From: Peronospora farinosa
Taxonomy: Eukaryota > Oomycota > Peronosporomycetes > Peronosporales > Peronosporaceae
Direction: 5' to 3'
Assembly: GCA_947646735.1 (NCBI GenBank)
Contig: CANTFK010000825.1
Location: 39,985-103,984, forward strand
DNA: 64,000 bases
This document shows, piece by piece, positions 8,520 to 19,210 of the stretch (positions are counted from its first letter, which is position 1; every line of letters begins with the position of its first letter). Both the position numbers and the translations under genes were made by a program. Below the pieces are notes generated by a model, which saw only the letters and a list, made by a program, of their open reading frames with translations, was not told the DNA's origin and did not search any database.

Positions 8520-10611
8520 CGTCTATTTGGGACGGATCCCGATAAGGTTTTAGCATGGCGACATAGAACACAGGATGTGTACGCAATTTGCGCGGCAAGT
8601 TAAGCGTATACGCTGTGCCTTTCTTGGCAATGACCTTAAAGGGTCCGATAAAGCGCGGACGCAACTTCGTCTTAAAGACAGCGGATACTACATTGGTAGG
8701 TAGGTTTTTAGCATTAAGTAATACTTGGTCTCCGACCTCATAATCATTAATACAACCTCTGCCTTTCGCATCTGCATATTCCTTTTGTTTATCTTGACTA
8801 TCAGCCATTGCATCTTGCACATGTCGTAAGACATTTAGTCGCGTTGCGAGAAACGCATTTACCTGTTTCTTAACAGTATTAGGGCTGACATCAGCAAGCC
8901 GATCGGCAACCTCTCCCCCACCAAGCCCTGAACCACTCGGTGGTAGCGTTAACGGAACGCGTGGGTGTGTGAGACCATTGACATAGAACGGAGTGTAGCC
9001 GGTGGAGGCGTGCACGGAATTATTGAGTGCAAACTCAACTACAGGGAGCATAGAGCTCCAACGCTTAGGCGTTTCAGCACAAACGCTGCGTAGGATATCT
9101 TCAACAACGCGATTTACGCGTTCGGTTTGACCATCGGTCTGCGGATGATCCGCCGTGGACATGTCCAAACGGGTGCCCAGCACCTGGAAGACGGACTTCC
9201 AAAATTTACTCGTAAAACGAGGATCACGATCAGAAACAATTGCCACTGGCAAGCCATGTTGGCGAAACACCCGATCGATAAACAGCTCCGCTGTACCCAC
9301 ACCATCGATCGAATCTGGCACAGCCGCTAAGTGAGCCATCTTGCTCAAACGGTCAACAAAGACCACAATACCTGTATTGCCATGCGAATCTCTCGGTAGG
9401 CCAAATACAAAGTCCATACTAATGGACTCCCAGCACCCAGTGGGAATAGGCAAACTAGCCAGCGGCGCTGCCGAATGGGGCGAGGGTTTCACCCGCTGAC
9501 ACATTTCACACGTACGCACATATGTGCTCACCCATTTGTATAATTTGGGCCACCAATAACTTTGGCATACTGCCCCATAGGTCTTTTCACGACCCAAATG
9601 ACCACCGATGGCGGTGTCATGTACCTCATAGAGGATACGATGCTTCAGGTCCTCGTCATGAGGAACTACAATACGCGGAGGATCCGCTACATCTGTACGA
9701 TAGTACAACAGCCCCTCATCGATAGAATATCGATGGAGGCTCGCACGTAATCGTGCCGACAATTTAATGTCCGAGTCTTTAAACTCATCACTGCCAAGAG
9801 CATGTAGCAACGCTATACAGTGATCATCTTTAGCATACGCCGATCGAATGAGATCACTGATAGAAGACGACAACGTCGTAACATGGGCAATCTCATAGTC
9901 AGGTCTGCGTGACAACGCATCAGCCAAAGCATTTTGCTTGCCCGGCTTATATTTCACCTCGAAGTTATATTCGGCAAAGAATGACAGCCATCTGGCCATT
10001 CTCTGCGAGAGATGCGGCGACTGAGTCGCAGTGCGTAACGACGCATGATCGGTATAGATCACAAAAGGCTTTGAGCCCAGTAGATGAACTCTGAATTTGA
10101 CCAGGGCATACTTCATCGCAAGTAGCTCTTTGTCGTGAACTGGATAGTTCTTTTCTGCAGCTTTCAGCTGGCGAGATTCAAAAGCGATTACACGCTCACG
10201 GCCTTCATCATCTGATTGTAACAGAGCACTGCCAATGGCAAAATCCGATGCGTCACAGACGACGCTAAACGGTCGGTCAGGGTCTGGCAAAGCCAAAATA
10301 GGAGCATGTAGAAGGCTTGCCTTCACTGCTTGAAAAGCATTTTCGTGTTCGGCATGCCAACACCATTCCACATCCTTTTTAAGGAGATTGGATAACGGCC
10401 GAGCCATATCAGCGTAATTTTCGCTATACTTGTGTAAGTAATTGGCAAGGCCAAGCCATTTACGCAAGTCCTTCTGAGACTGTGGAACAGGCCAATCGAC
10501 TATGGCTTTGACCTTGGCGGGATCCGCTCGTAGTCCTCGCTTCCCAATGAAGCACCCTAGAAAGGGAATTTCTTCGGCCCCGAAGATGCACTTAGAGGCA
10601 TTAGCATATAT
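8092..10611 (-). pseudogene. E2 pol: RNase H, integrase, chromodomain
   Basis: The longest intact stretch of E2 pol. Its frame is open from about 10611 (ASKCIFGAEEIPFLGC) to a stop at 8092. RNase H motifs are VVCDASDFAIGSAL and VIYTDHASLRTA. The integrase zinc module (HDTAIGGHLG ... CEMCQR) is followed by DDE core residues in SMDFVFGLP, VSDRDPRF and TDGQTERVNR. The C-terminal part has LRPRFIGPF and THPVFYVAMLKPY, then a chromodomain (YLVKWRGYPESWNSWE). All catalytic acidic residues appear present. It is separated from RT by a frameshift near 10608. The last 428 bp overlap the antisense ORF. Confidence 0.88.
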
Positions 10612-12894
10612 TTATTAGTGCGCATGCATTCGAGCACAGCTCGTAAATGAACAATATGGTTCTCAATATCTGACCGCCCATGTTCAGCTCGGCTATGGAC
10701 AAAAATGTCATCAAAATACGTCTGTGCATAACTTCGATGGGGTCGAAACAATTGCGTCACCAACCGGTTAAACGTAGCCGGAGCATTAGATAGTCCCTGG
10801 GGCATCACTAACCACTCCAAAAGCATACCGCTCGGAGTACTAACCGCAGTGAGCGGAATATCACTAGCTCGCATGAGCAATTGGTAACCATCGACTAAGT
10901 CGAGCGCACTGTACATGGTACAACATACCATATTGTTCTGAAGAACATCCTTTCTAGGTATTGGCGTCTGTGCAGGTATAGTGGCTGCATTGAGCTTATT
11001 ATAAGCATGAACAATACGCCATTTACCATTTGGTTTCTTAACACAGAAAGTGGGTGTCGAGTGCGGAGATTTACTTTCACGCACCATGCCCGCCGCGTGC
11101 TTGCACGAAAGAACTCGTCAATGACGTCACACTGTTCTTTGGGTAAAGGCCACTGCCGTGTTACACAGTATTTGGTTCCGGGAACCAAGTCAATTTCATG
11201 ACGTACGCCCCTATCAGGTGGTAGAACCGACGGTGGATCGTGACACACCACGTCCTGGAATTCTTTTACCAAAGGATAGTAGGGATCTGAAGGGTCCTTT
11301 AGAATAGATGCCCCACTACGTGCACTTAGTGCCGCTTTGGTATCTTCAAGGACTGTCTCATCGACAAGCGAGGATGAGTTCAGCTCGAGGTTAGGTCGAA
11401 TGACCACCATATCGGACAGAGCACCTGCCTTCAAGGCCTGATGAAATTCATCCACAGACATTTCGCCTAGCTCTAAAAGAGCATTTAATGATGGGAGGGC
11501 CTCAAGGTCAACCTCACCATCTACATCACCTGTCACTCCGTTGACCAGGGTGTACAACTGGTCATTGACATTACTATGCGATAAAACAGACGCTTTGCGT
11601 CTCGCAGCCGCCATCTGGCGACGCTGCCGTCTCCTTGACGAGACCGTACTCTTCAAAGTACTTGGGATGTTATCGCCCCCAAGGTCAACAGACCCCTTGT
11701 CGTTTACCTGCCCTATGTAAGGGCCGATGTCATTACCGACACCCAATGGGTCACTAGTACCAGTGACTTCACTAACAAGGTCATTGACCTTCACTCGCTC
11801 TATACGAGAGCCGATGTCATTACCGACACCCAGTGGGTCACTAGTACCAGTGACTTCACTAACAAGGTCATTGACCTTCACTCGCTCTATACGAGAGCCG
11901 ATGTCATTACCGACATCCAGTGAATCGCATTTCCAGCCAATATCACTAACAAGGTCATCGACCTTAACTTGCTCTATACGAGAGCCGATGTCATTACCGA
12001 CATCCTGTGAATCGCATTTACAGCCAATATCACTAACAAGGTCATCGACCTTAACTTGCTCTATACGAGAGCCGATGTCATTACCGACATCCAGTGGGTC
12101 ACTAGTACCAGTGACTTCACTAACAAGGTCATTGACCTTCACTCGCTCTATACGAGAGCCGATGTCATTACCGACATCCAGTAAATCGCATTTACAGCCA
12201 ATATTACTATGAGTATCACTTAACGGAGTACGTGCCGTTCCACTAAGTGTCATTGAGCTCTGCTCGACACTATTATTGTTGACATCGGAGTTTATCAACT
12301 CAGACACTCCAATGTCCAGCACATTAACTGAATCAGTTAATGGCTCGCGCCAATAGCACTTTTGTTTTCTAGCGAAGGTGGGTTCATGACTCTCCAAAGC
12401 TTCGCTAGGAACATTGCGCGTTGCGCCTAAAGTTTTGGATCTCCAATCGATCCACGGCTCATGGCGTTCCAGCCAGGCCATACCGAGAATGAGATCATAT
12501 CTCGAGTCCAAATCTAGGACAAGACAGCATTCAACCTTATTGAAGTCTAACAACTTCACACCTAAGTTCAACGAAATTTTAGGAACGGTGACACGTACAC
12601 CTGTCGCAAGACGAACGGTTATACTGTCACCCTCTTGCGCTTCTAGCGCCTTAGCATACAGCTGACTCCTTTCAAGGTAACTACGTCGGACATAATTACC
12701 CGACGCCCCTACGTCAATTAGAACTGATCATAGCTTCTCAAAGCCTTTAACGGTTGCCGACACAACCAACAAGCCTGGCTTTTATTCCTGTTCCATGGAA
12801 GCTTTCACAGAACCACCTGGGGCTAAGCCCTGTTTACCTTTACCTCCTAAAGATTCAACAGAACTTAGTTCTTTCCCAGTAGGGCGCCCCGCGC
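10600..12894 (-). pseudogene. E2 pol: protease, repeat linker, reverse transcriptase (broken)
   Basis: The protease follows gag in the -1 frame. In-frame stops occur at 12784-12782 (TAA) and 12730-12728 (TGA), just before the active site [18 protein letters not shown]; the retropepsin C-terminal signature [19 protein letters not shown] lies near 12480. The catalytic triplet reads D-V-G instead of D-T/S-G. Next comes a linker with five 29-residue repeats, then the RT start ([24 protein letters not shown]). A one-base frameshift near 11100 shifts the frame into [28 protein letters not shown] and the RT active site YFDDIFVHS. A second frameshift lies near 10608. This part cannot give an active polyprotein as written. 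Confidence 0.85.
11704..12178 (-). repeat. 87-bp tandem repeat in the E2 protease-RT linker (5 units plus partial)
   Basis: Five tandem in-frame units of 29 codons plus a partial sixth, each starting [10 protein letters not shown](R/Q)VKV. Two sub-types alternate in their second half ([10 protein letters not shown] or SDIG(C/W)KCDS). The homologous place in E3 (about 17400-17470) has a single degenerate unit, so the array expanded in the E2 lineage. The periodicity is protein-coding, with no unique spacers. Confidence 0.85.
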
Positions 12895-13897
12895 CTACTG
12901 GGAGTCGACATTTTCCCCTGCGGTGCTCGCCTTTTGGCTAGGAGCAGGGCTTCGGCTTTGCCGATTTGAACGTTGCTTTCGCAACGGACAGCTAGGGCGG
13001 AGATGCCTAGTGCTTCCGCACATGTAACATCTACGGATGCTACCTTGCTGCTCAGCAGCTTGAAGCTCAGCTTCTTCAGCATGGCTGAGATCCATGGGTT
13101 CCGCCCTATTAGAGGCATTTGAGTTATACCATGGCAGACCATATCGAGCAGATTTAAAAGTAAATTCAGCGTTAAATGCTACGCTTACTGCCTCCTCAAA
13201 AGTTGAAGGCTGGACACGGAAAACTTCCGTCCTGGCGACCCCAGTGCGAAGTCCCTCCATAAAAATGGTTACTCGGACTTCCTCTGCCAGTGGGTCCTGC
13301 TGCATAGCAGCAATGAGAGTTCTCAACTCTTGGACATAGTCCGACAATTCTTTCTTACCCTGTCGGGTAGCTAAGAAGCGTAAGTGCACACGATATGCCT
13401 GATTAGGCGGTGCAAACACGCAAGTTAATTGCTTTTTAAGCATCTCCCATGTGGGAAATGCAGCATTTACAGAGACACCGCTCGTTAGAGCCCACTCTCT
13501 AGCTCTTCCACCGAGCTTAGAAATGGCCAAGCCAACTCGTTGCTTATCGGATGCAAGCATGGCGGCATCCATTGCCATTTCAACTTCTCGGATCCAGAGG
13601 AGAAGGTTCTCTCCCTCCTTCCCCTCGAAGGTCTTGACACTTAAAACAAGTGGACGAGCCTTTGGCTCTGCATCGGTCACAGGTACCGGAATGTACTGTA
13701 TAGGCGCGGCTGACGCTGCCTGGTCATGGACCTGCCCGAGGAGCGTTGCCTCATAACGCATAAAGGCCTCAAGACGAGCATTTAGAACCTCGGGGCTTTG
13801 GGCCAAAAGGGCCTCGATTTGATCAGGCCCAGACGAACGCAGATAGTTTATCTAAGGCGAGTCGTTGTGCCTCAGAGAGGTGATTTTGATTCTCCAT
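12895..13897 (-). pseudogene. E2 gag with CCHC knuckle (frameshifted near its start)
   Basis: Gag begins at the ATG at 13897 ([19 protein letters not shown]) but runs into a stop near 13830. One frameshift there restores [20 protein letters not shown], which continues open to 12895. E3 keeps the unshifted reading (KLSAFFGPD) at the same place. The retrotransposon-gag core runs from [17 protein letters not shown] through [14 protein letters not shown] to [12 protein letters not shown], and a zinc knuckle [14 protein letters not shown] (CX2CX4HX4C) sits near the end. Gag and protease are in different frames, with a GGGGAAAA run close to the gag end. Whether that is a programmed -1 site or decay is open. 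Confidence 0.82.
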
Positions 13898-13939
13898 TCT
13901 CACAGAGGGTCAGTCTTTAAAGACTCAGGTGTAGGATTG

Positions 13940-13957
13940 ACTACAAGTGCTACCAAG
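13940..13957 (-). other. Primer-binding site of E2
   Basis: The minus strand reads CTTGGTAGCACTTGTAGT right after the 5' LTR end. It is almost identical to the block after element A's LTR (622-605) and E3's LTR (19210-19193). Confidence 0.65.
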
Positions 13958-14596
13958 TGTAGCGGAGCTGCACAGCTCTTTAGCCAGAGGAAGACTTTCG
14001 GCTGGAAGCCTCTTAGTTCGAGAGAACTAAATAGAGTTAAGGCTAAAAGCCACTTAGTTCTAAGGAACTAAGTATTCGACGTTAAAGTCACCCTCTTCTA
14101 AGGAAGTAGGAGGGACTCTTAGTCAGCAAGCAATAAGCTTAAGGTTCAGAGAACCAACGCACAGAGTGCAAGAGCAAGCTAGAAGCTTAAAGGTTCAGGG
14201 AACCAACGCACGAAGTGCACAAGAGAACAAGTCAGAACGACTTGTGGTCTTAAACTCAAAAGGAGAACTGATTTTATTTATGCTTTAAGATATTATGAAT
14301 AGTCCTACTTTAAGTACACTACACTAGATTAATTACTATAATAGTAGTTATTATATGCAGACTTTGCTATTGAACGACGTATCGTCTTAACATCTGTGTA
14401 TGATGTACTTAATGGAGCGTTATCGATTTATCGAATCCTAATCGGTAAGATACGGTATTACCGAATACCGTATCTTAACGCTCATACTTAATACCTCTCT
14501 AACGAGAAGTATAATAATGCATTATATGCAATACAAAGGAGAGTTTAAGCGTAAACTCTCGGAAAAACGTTACAACCGTCGTGTAACCCCGTTACA
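13958..14596 (-). repeat. 5' LTR of E2 (639 bp)
   Basis: Equal in length to 6488-7126. The only differences noticed are four transitions (C/T or G/A) in the last 90 printed bases. The target duplicate CCTCC follows at 14597-14601. Confidence 0.92.
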
Positions 14597-15035
14597 CCTC
14601 CGATGGCGAATTCGAAATCCAATCGAGACTGTCATGCTCTAATGGTCCACTTTGGTTCACACAGCGTGAAAGTGCCCAATCCACACAGGCTTCGACTGTT
14701 ACATCAAAACGAAAATGGGTGCAGCGCAAAAGTTTGTTGGTGAAGTATGCTTTCTCTGCGGTCCAAACTAAAAAATAGCAGTTTAACAAGTAACTACGTA
14801 TGGAGTTGAATTATACTGCGCAACTATCACAACAATTGAGAAGCCTTTTAGTGGTGACGACAGCGAACCCCTTCTCCCAAGAGCGGTTTATGAATGACAC
14901 ATTGTTTGCATCTTATGCTGCGAACAACTTGCTGATTCAGAGCCTTTATAATCCATCGCTAAATACGTACATCCGAAAAGTTTTCGATGGAAATATAGGC
15001 TTTGTACTCCGTAAATGTGGCTTGATTTTAATTTG
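14597..15035 (+). pseudogene. RCK-domain potassium channel pseudogene, part 2
   Basis: Continues the reading frame cut by E2: after the duplicated CCTCC it reads DGEFEIQSRLSCSNGPLWF to a stop near 14780. A shifted frame then gives ANPFSQERFMNDTLFASYAA and NNLLIQSLYNPSLNTYIRKV. The latter closely follows the RCK2 signature of BK/Slack channels (FASG..F....LD.L..Q.FYNP). Together with 6041-6487 it forms one degenerate gene split by E2. Further downstream nothing of the C-terminus could be read with confidence. Confidence 0.6.
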
Positions 15036-15959
15036 AAGCCTCGCACCGCTCTCGACTCACAGGGCTTGCCAAACGCGATGGCTTACTACTTTTTTGGAAG
15101 GTCAATCTAGTTTACCAAAGTAATCCTTTTCCAGACTAGCGCTAGGATGTGTCTAGTCCATGATGTATACGCCAAGCGCGCATCCGCTACGCTACGATGG
15201 CATCAGTCAGTCACTCATCCATATAAACATTTTGGTACCAAGAAGCTTTTCTCAAACATGTCAAGCGTTAATGTGATTTAGGGGGACGACCCTCCATTCC
15301 CAATTCCAATATATTGTCTACAAAGATTGCGATGGACGAGGAAGGTCTGCCAGAGTCGTATACGGCTTGATACAGTTTTAGAAACGGCGTTTCAGCTTGT
15401 TCGCAAGATTGTTGAGAGCCATGACATTGATCAACAGGAAATCTTGTCGCCGTCATACACGATATTTCGAGAAAACTAATATATGTACACAAGGGTATGA
15501 GGCATCTTTAAATCTACCTTTGACCTGGTGAAAACCGATTGGTAGGGTATGCGCTACTCCCGACGTCATGTATATAAAGAGCTCTCCATACAGCAGCTGC
15601 CGTTTTAGGTAAAACCTTGTAGAAAGGATATTTCGATGAGGGCTGGAAAACCTTTTTCATGTCGATAGCTTCAAATGTTATAAGGCTCATGGTAGTAACA
15701 ATCGTCCTATAATACCATACACGTGGTATCGGTATTCTACTAGCAGCTTGATTCAAGTTTGTGTGCCACTGTAGTACTGATAGTACGGTCTATAACAGGT
15801 CAATGAACAACGATTATGGTCCGCGATAGCAGCAAGTGTGGTAAGTATTTAATTGTTCACCCCTAGCTCATCACTATTTAGTCCGAAAGTCACCTCGTTA
15901 AGTAAGCTAAGCTAACTTCTTCACCAGGATAACTAAAAAGGCAATCACGACCACGAAGA
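15036..15959. other. Intergenic, no gene seen
   Basis: Only short frames with no recognisable family. It may include further eroded channel sequence, but no motif supports this. Confidence 0.4.
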
Positions 15960-16367
15960 TCATGAAATATATATATACTTCGGGTTTCCGGTAAAATAGA
16001 CCCCCGAACTCCCTCTCATTCTAAATAGAATTGATTTTGGCGGCTTCAGTCGGAACCTGGTAGTTTTGGGGTCCTTCTGCAGGATCGTAGTGAGTTTGGA
16101 GTCCTCCTGCAGGCCCTTCGCGGTGAAAACGCTTTTGAATCTGTCGAAAATATTAAGAATTCGCTCTTCCCCCATGTCATCTTGGACGGCAACAGTCTTC
16201 ATAGTGTTGTGGTTGCGAAGGGTAGCGGTATCACTTTCGATGGGGGTCTTGCTGGCGTCGAATTGTAGATTCTTCTCTTCGACGCGTTCCTCATTCTTGG
16301 TGACGTTACAGAGGCACATACTGTGTGTGGCCACCACCAGGAGAAGCAACAAAAAGGTGATATGCAT
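15960..16367 (-). CDS. Small secreted effector-like protein with EER motif (135 aa)
   Basis: The ATG at 16367 gives a signal peptide (MHITFLLLLLVVATHS) with a Leu-rich core and likely cleavage around residues 16-20. A polar, acidic stretch follows, then TATLRNHNT (LR at residues 50-51) and, 16 residues later, DDMGEER (EER at 67-69), then IFDRFKSVF and a basic C-terminus. This layout (signal peptide, RXLR-like site within residues 30-60, acidic residues then EER) matches oomycete host-translocated effectors. The first Arg of RXLR is replaced (A-T-L-R), as happens in degenerate downy-mildew RXLR-EER proteins. The C-terminus shows no WY fold by eye and may be truncated. It lies in a repeat-rich, gene-poor stretch between two retroelements, a usual effector setting. 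Confidence 0.55.
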   Translation of the reverse strand: MHITFLLLLLVVATHSMCLCNVTKNEERVEEKNLQFDASKTPIESDTATLRNHNTMKTVAVQDDMGEERILNIFDRFKSVFTAKGLQEDSKLTTILQKDPKTTRFRLKPPKSILFRMRGSSGVYFTGNPKYIYIS

Positions 16368-16858
16368 CGGCAAGTTGCTTGTTTCAATGTGTGATAGATA
16401 GAAAGCTAATTGTCGAATAGCTTATACTTATCATATACCGATCGGTCCATCCGGCGTGTACAAGTGACCTGTCAATTCTATGCTTCGTGGCAGTATAAAG
16501 TAAAGCAGTATAAGTGATGGGACCGTGGTCAGTTTGTAAATTAACCTCCTAAGACATGCATATGAAAAAGAACACGTGCTGCGGCAGCTGTTCCTAGCCC
16601 ATCCCAATCCCAATGACGATTGGACAACCAATTAGAATGATGTCCTTTACGGAGCTATCAAACATAGAATGCTAATTCCTGTGGTCGTTTGGAAACCATA
16701 ATCATGTCGACGATATTATTTTGGTGCATTCTATCGGCTACATACGCGAAAAGCGACAATAATGTCTGCGTACCGATCGTTTCGCATAACTGATAAATAC
16801 CACTTCCCAATGTATGCCTTCAAGCAACAACGAACAAAAACGGAGATATCCGAGAGCC
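16368..16858. other. Intergenic, upstream of the effector-like ORF
   Basis: Contains the presumed promoter of the minus-strand effector-like ORF. No firm core promoter element is claimed. No other gene is seen. It ends where E3 sequence begins. Confidence 0.4.
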
Positions 16859-17596
16859 AGGGGGTAAATGCCACTCCCGTGTTACGCAGTATTTGGTTCC
16901 AGGAAACAAGTCAATCTCATGACGTACACCCCTATCAGGAGGTAGAATAGACGGTGGATCATATCACACCACGACCTAAAATTCCTTAACTAAAGGATAG
17001 TAGGGATCTGAAGGGTTCTTCAGAGTAGATGCCCCACTACACGCACTTAGTGCCGCCTTTGTGTCTTCGAGTATTGTCTCATCGACAAGCGAGGATGAGT
17101 TCAGCTCAAGGTTAGGTCGAATAACCACCATATCGGATAGATCTCCCTCCTTCAAGTCTTAATGAAATTCATCCACAGACATTTCGTCTAGCTCGAAGAG
17201 AGCATTTAATGACGGGAGGGCCTTAAGGTCAACCTCGCCATCTACATCACCTGTCACTCCGTTGATCAGGGTGTACAGCTGTTCACTGACATTATTACGC
17301 GATGAAATAGACGCCTTGCGTCTCGCAGCCGCCATCTAGCAACGCTGCCGTTTCATTGACGAGACCGTACCTTTTAAAGACCATAATCCCGAAGGTCGTT
17401 GGTTTCCTCGACCTTAACCTGCTCTATACGAGAGCTGATGTCATTATCGATATCAAGTGGCTCAATATTACTATGAGTTTCACTCAACGGAGTACGTGCC
17501 GTTCCACTAGAGGTCACCGAGCTATGCTCGACAATATTGTTGTTTACGTTGGATCTTATCAACTCGGACACCTCAATGTCCAGCACGTTAACTAAT

Positions 17597-18205
17597 TCAG
17601 TTAATGGCTCGCGCCAATAGAGCTTCTGTTTTTAAGCGAAGGGTGGGTTCATGACTCTCCAAAGCTTCGCTAGGAACATTGCGCGTTGCGCCTAAAGTTT
17701 TGGATCTCCAATCGATCCACGGCTCATGGCGTTCCAGCCAGGCCATACCGAGAATGAGATCATATCTCGAGTCCAAATCTAGGACAAGACAGCATTCAAC
17801 CTTATTGAAGTCTAACAACTTCACACCTAAGTTCAACGAAATTTTAGGAACGGTGACACGTACACCTGTCGCAAGACGAACGGTTATACTGTCACCCTCT
17901 TGCGCTTCTAGCGCCTTAGCATACAGCTGACTCCTTTCAAGGTAACTACGTCGGACATAATTACCCGACGCCCCTACGTCAATTAGAACTGATCATAGCT
18001 TCTCAAAGCCTTTAACGGTTGCCGACACAACCAACAAGCCTGGCTTTTATTCCTGTTCCATGGAAGCTTTCACAGAACCACCTGGGGCTAAGCCCTGTTT
18101 ACCTTTACCTCCTAAAGATTCAACAGAACTTAGTTCTTTCCCAGTAGGGCGCCCCGCGCCTACTGGGAGTCGACATTTTCCCCTGCGGTGCTCGCCTTTT
18201 GGCTA
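17597..18205 (-). pseudogene. E3 protease and gag-end remnant, shared tract with E2
   Basis: Carries the same protease remnant as E2, including stops TAA (18049-18047) and TGA (17995-17993), the D-V-G active site and [19 protein letters not shown]. The nucleotide sequence from about 17643 to 18205 was read as identical to E2, offset 5265 bp, while both flanks differ often. Confidence 0.8.
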
Positions 18206-19161
18206 AAAGCAGGGTAACGGCTCTGCCGATTCTGACGTTGCTTTCGCAACATATAGCTATGGCGGAGTTGCCTAGTGCGGAATCACATGCAACATCCACG
18301 GATATTACCTTGCTTCTCAGCAGCTTGAAGCTCAGCTTCTTCAGCATAACTGAGGTTCATGGGTTCCGCCCTGTTAGAGGCATTTGAGTTATACCATGGC
18401 AGACCATAGCGAACAGATTTAAAAGTAAATTCAGCGTTGAACGCTATGCTCACTGCCTCTTCGAAGTCGAGGGCTGGACACGAATAAACTCTGTCCTGGC
18501 GACCACAGTGCGAACTCCACCCATAGAAATGGTTGCTCGGACTTCCTCTGCCAGAGGGTCCTGCTGCATATCAGCAATGAGAGTTCTCAACTCTTGGACA
18601 TAGTCCGACAATTCTTTCTTACCCTGTTGAGTAGCTAAGAAGCGTGAGCGCACACGATAAGCCTGATTAGGCGGTGCAAACTTACAAGTTAATTGCTTTT
18701 TAAGCATTTTCCATGTGGGGAATGCGGCATTTACAGAGACATCGCTCCTTAGAGCCCACTTTCTTGCTCTTCCACAGATCTTAGAAATGGCCAAGCCAGC
18801 TCGTTGCTTATCTGACACAAGCATGGCGGCATCCATTGCCATTTCAACTTCCCGGATCCAGAGGAGAAGATTTTCTCCCTCCTTCCACGCAAAGGTTTAA
18901 ACGTTCTAACGAGTGGACGAGCCTTTGGCTCTGCGTCGGGCACAGGTACCGAGATATTTTGCGCAGGTGCAGCTGACGCTTCCTGGTCGAAACACCTGCC
19001 CGAGTAGCGTTGCCTCATAACGCATGGAGGCCTTAAGGCGAGCATTGAGGACCTTTGGGATCCTGAACCTAAAGAGCCTCGATCAAATCGGGCCCAAAGA
19101 ACGCAGATAATTTATCTAGCGCGAGTCGTTGCGCCTTAGAGAGGTGATTTTGACTCTCCAT
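18206..19161 (-). pseudogene. E3 gag remnant
   Basis: A decayed gag starting at an ATG near 19161. Recognisable pieces are [49 protein letters not shown] and [19 protein letters not shown]. Frameshifts and stops break it throughout. It preserves the reading that is frameshifted at the start of E2 gag. Confidence 0.75.
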
Positions 19162-19192
19162 GTTCACAGAGGGTCAGTCAGGTGTCATATTG

Positions 19193-19210
19193 ACTACAAG
19201 TGATACCAAG
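19193..19210 (-). other. Primer-binding site of E3
   Basis: The minus strand reads CTTGGTATCACTTGTAGT after the LTR end, one base different from E2. Confidence 0.6.

Larger units (their letters stand above)
6488..14596 (-). mobile_element. Full-length Gypsy chromovirus-type element E2
   Basis: An 8.1-kb element on the minus strand, flanked by 639-bp LTRs and a CCTCC target duplication. The order on the minus strand is 5' LTR (14596-13958), primer-binding site, gag, protease, a repeat-expanded linker, RT, RNase H, integrase, chromodomain, purine tract, 3' LTR (7126-6488). A plus-strand ORF (7236-8519) overlaps the end of pol. The LTRs differ by only about four transitions seen by eye, so insertion was recent, yet gag and pol carry several frameshifts and stops. 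It was therefore probably mobilised by another copy or has decayed fast. Confidence 0.92.

Noticed and set aside
11704..12178. CRISPR-like or minisatellite array
   Set aside because: The repeats are contiguous 87-bp units kept in the pol reading frame, without unique spacers, inside a eukaryotic retroelement.
11727..12212. Plus-strand ORF with repeats [12 protein letters not shown]
   Set aside because: It is the opposite-strand shadow of the in-frame repeat array of E2 pol.
15268..15492. Further potassium channel exon or opposite-strand gene
   Set aside because: Some residues on either strand looked suggestive, but no channel motif could be read with confidence.
16066..16401. Plus-strand ORF opposite the effector-like gene
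   Set aside because: It has no signal peptide or motif and mirrors the minus-strand frame.
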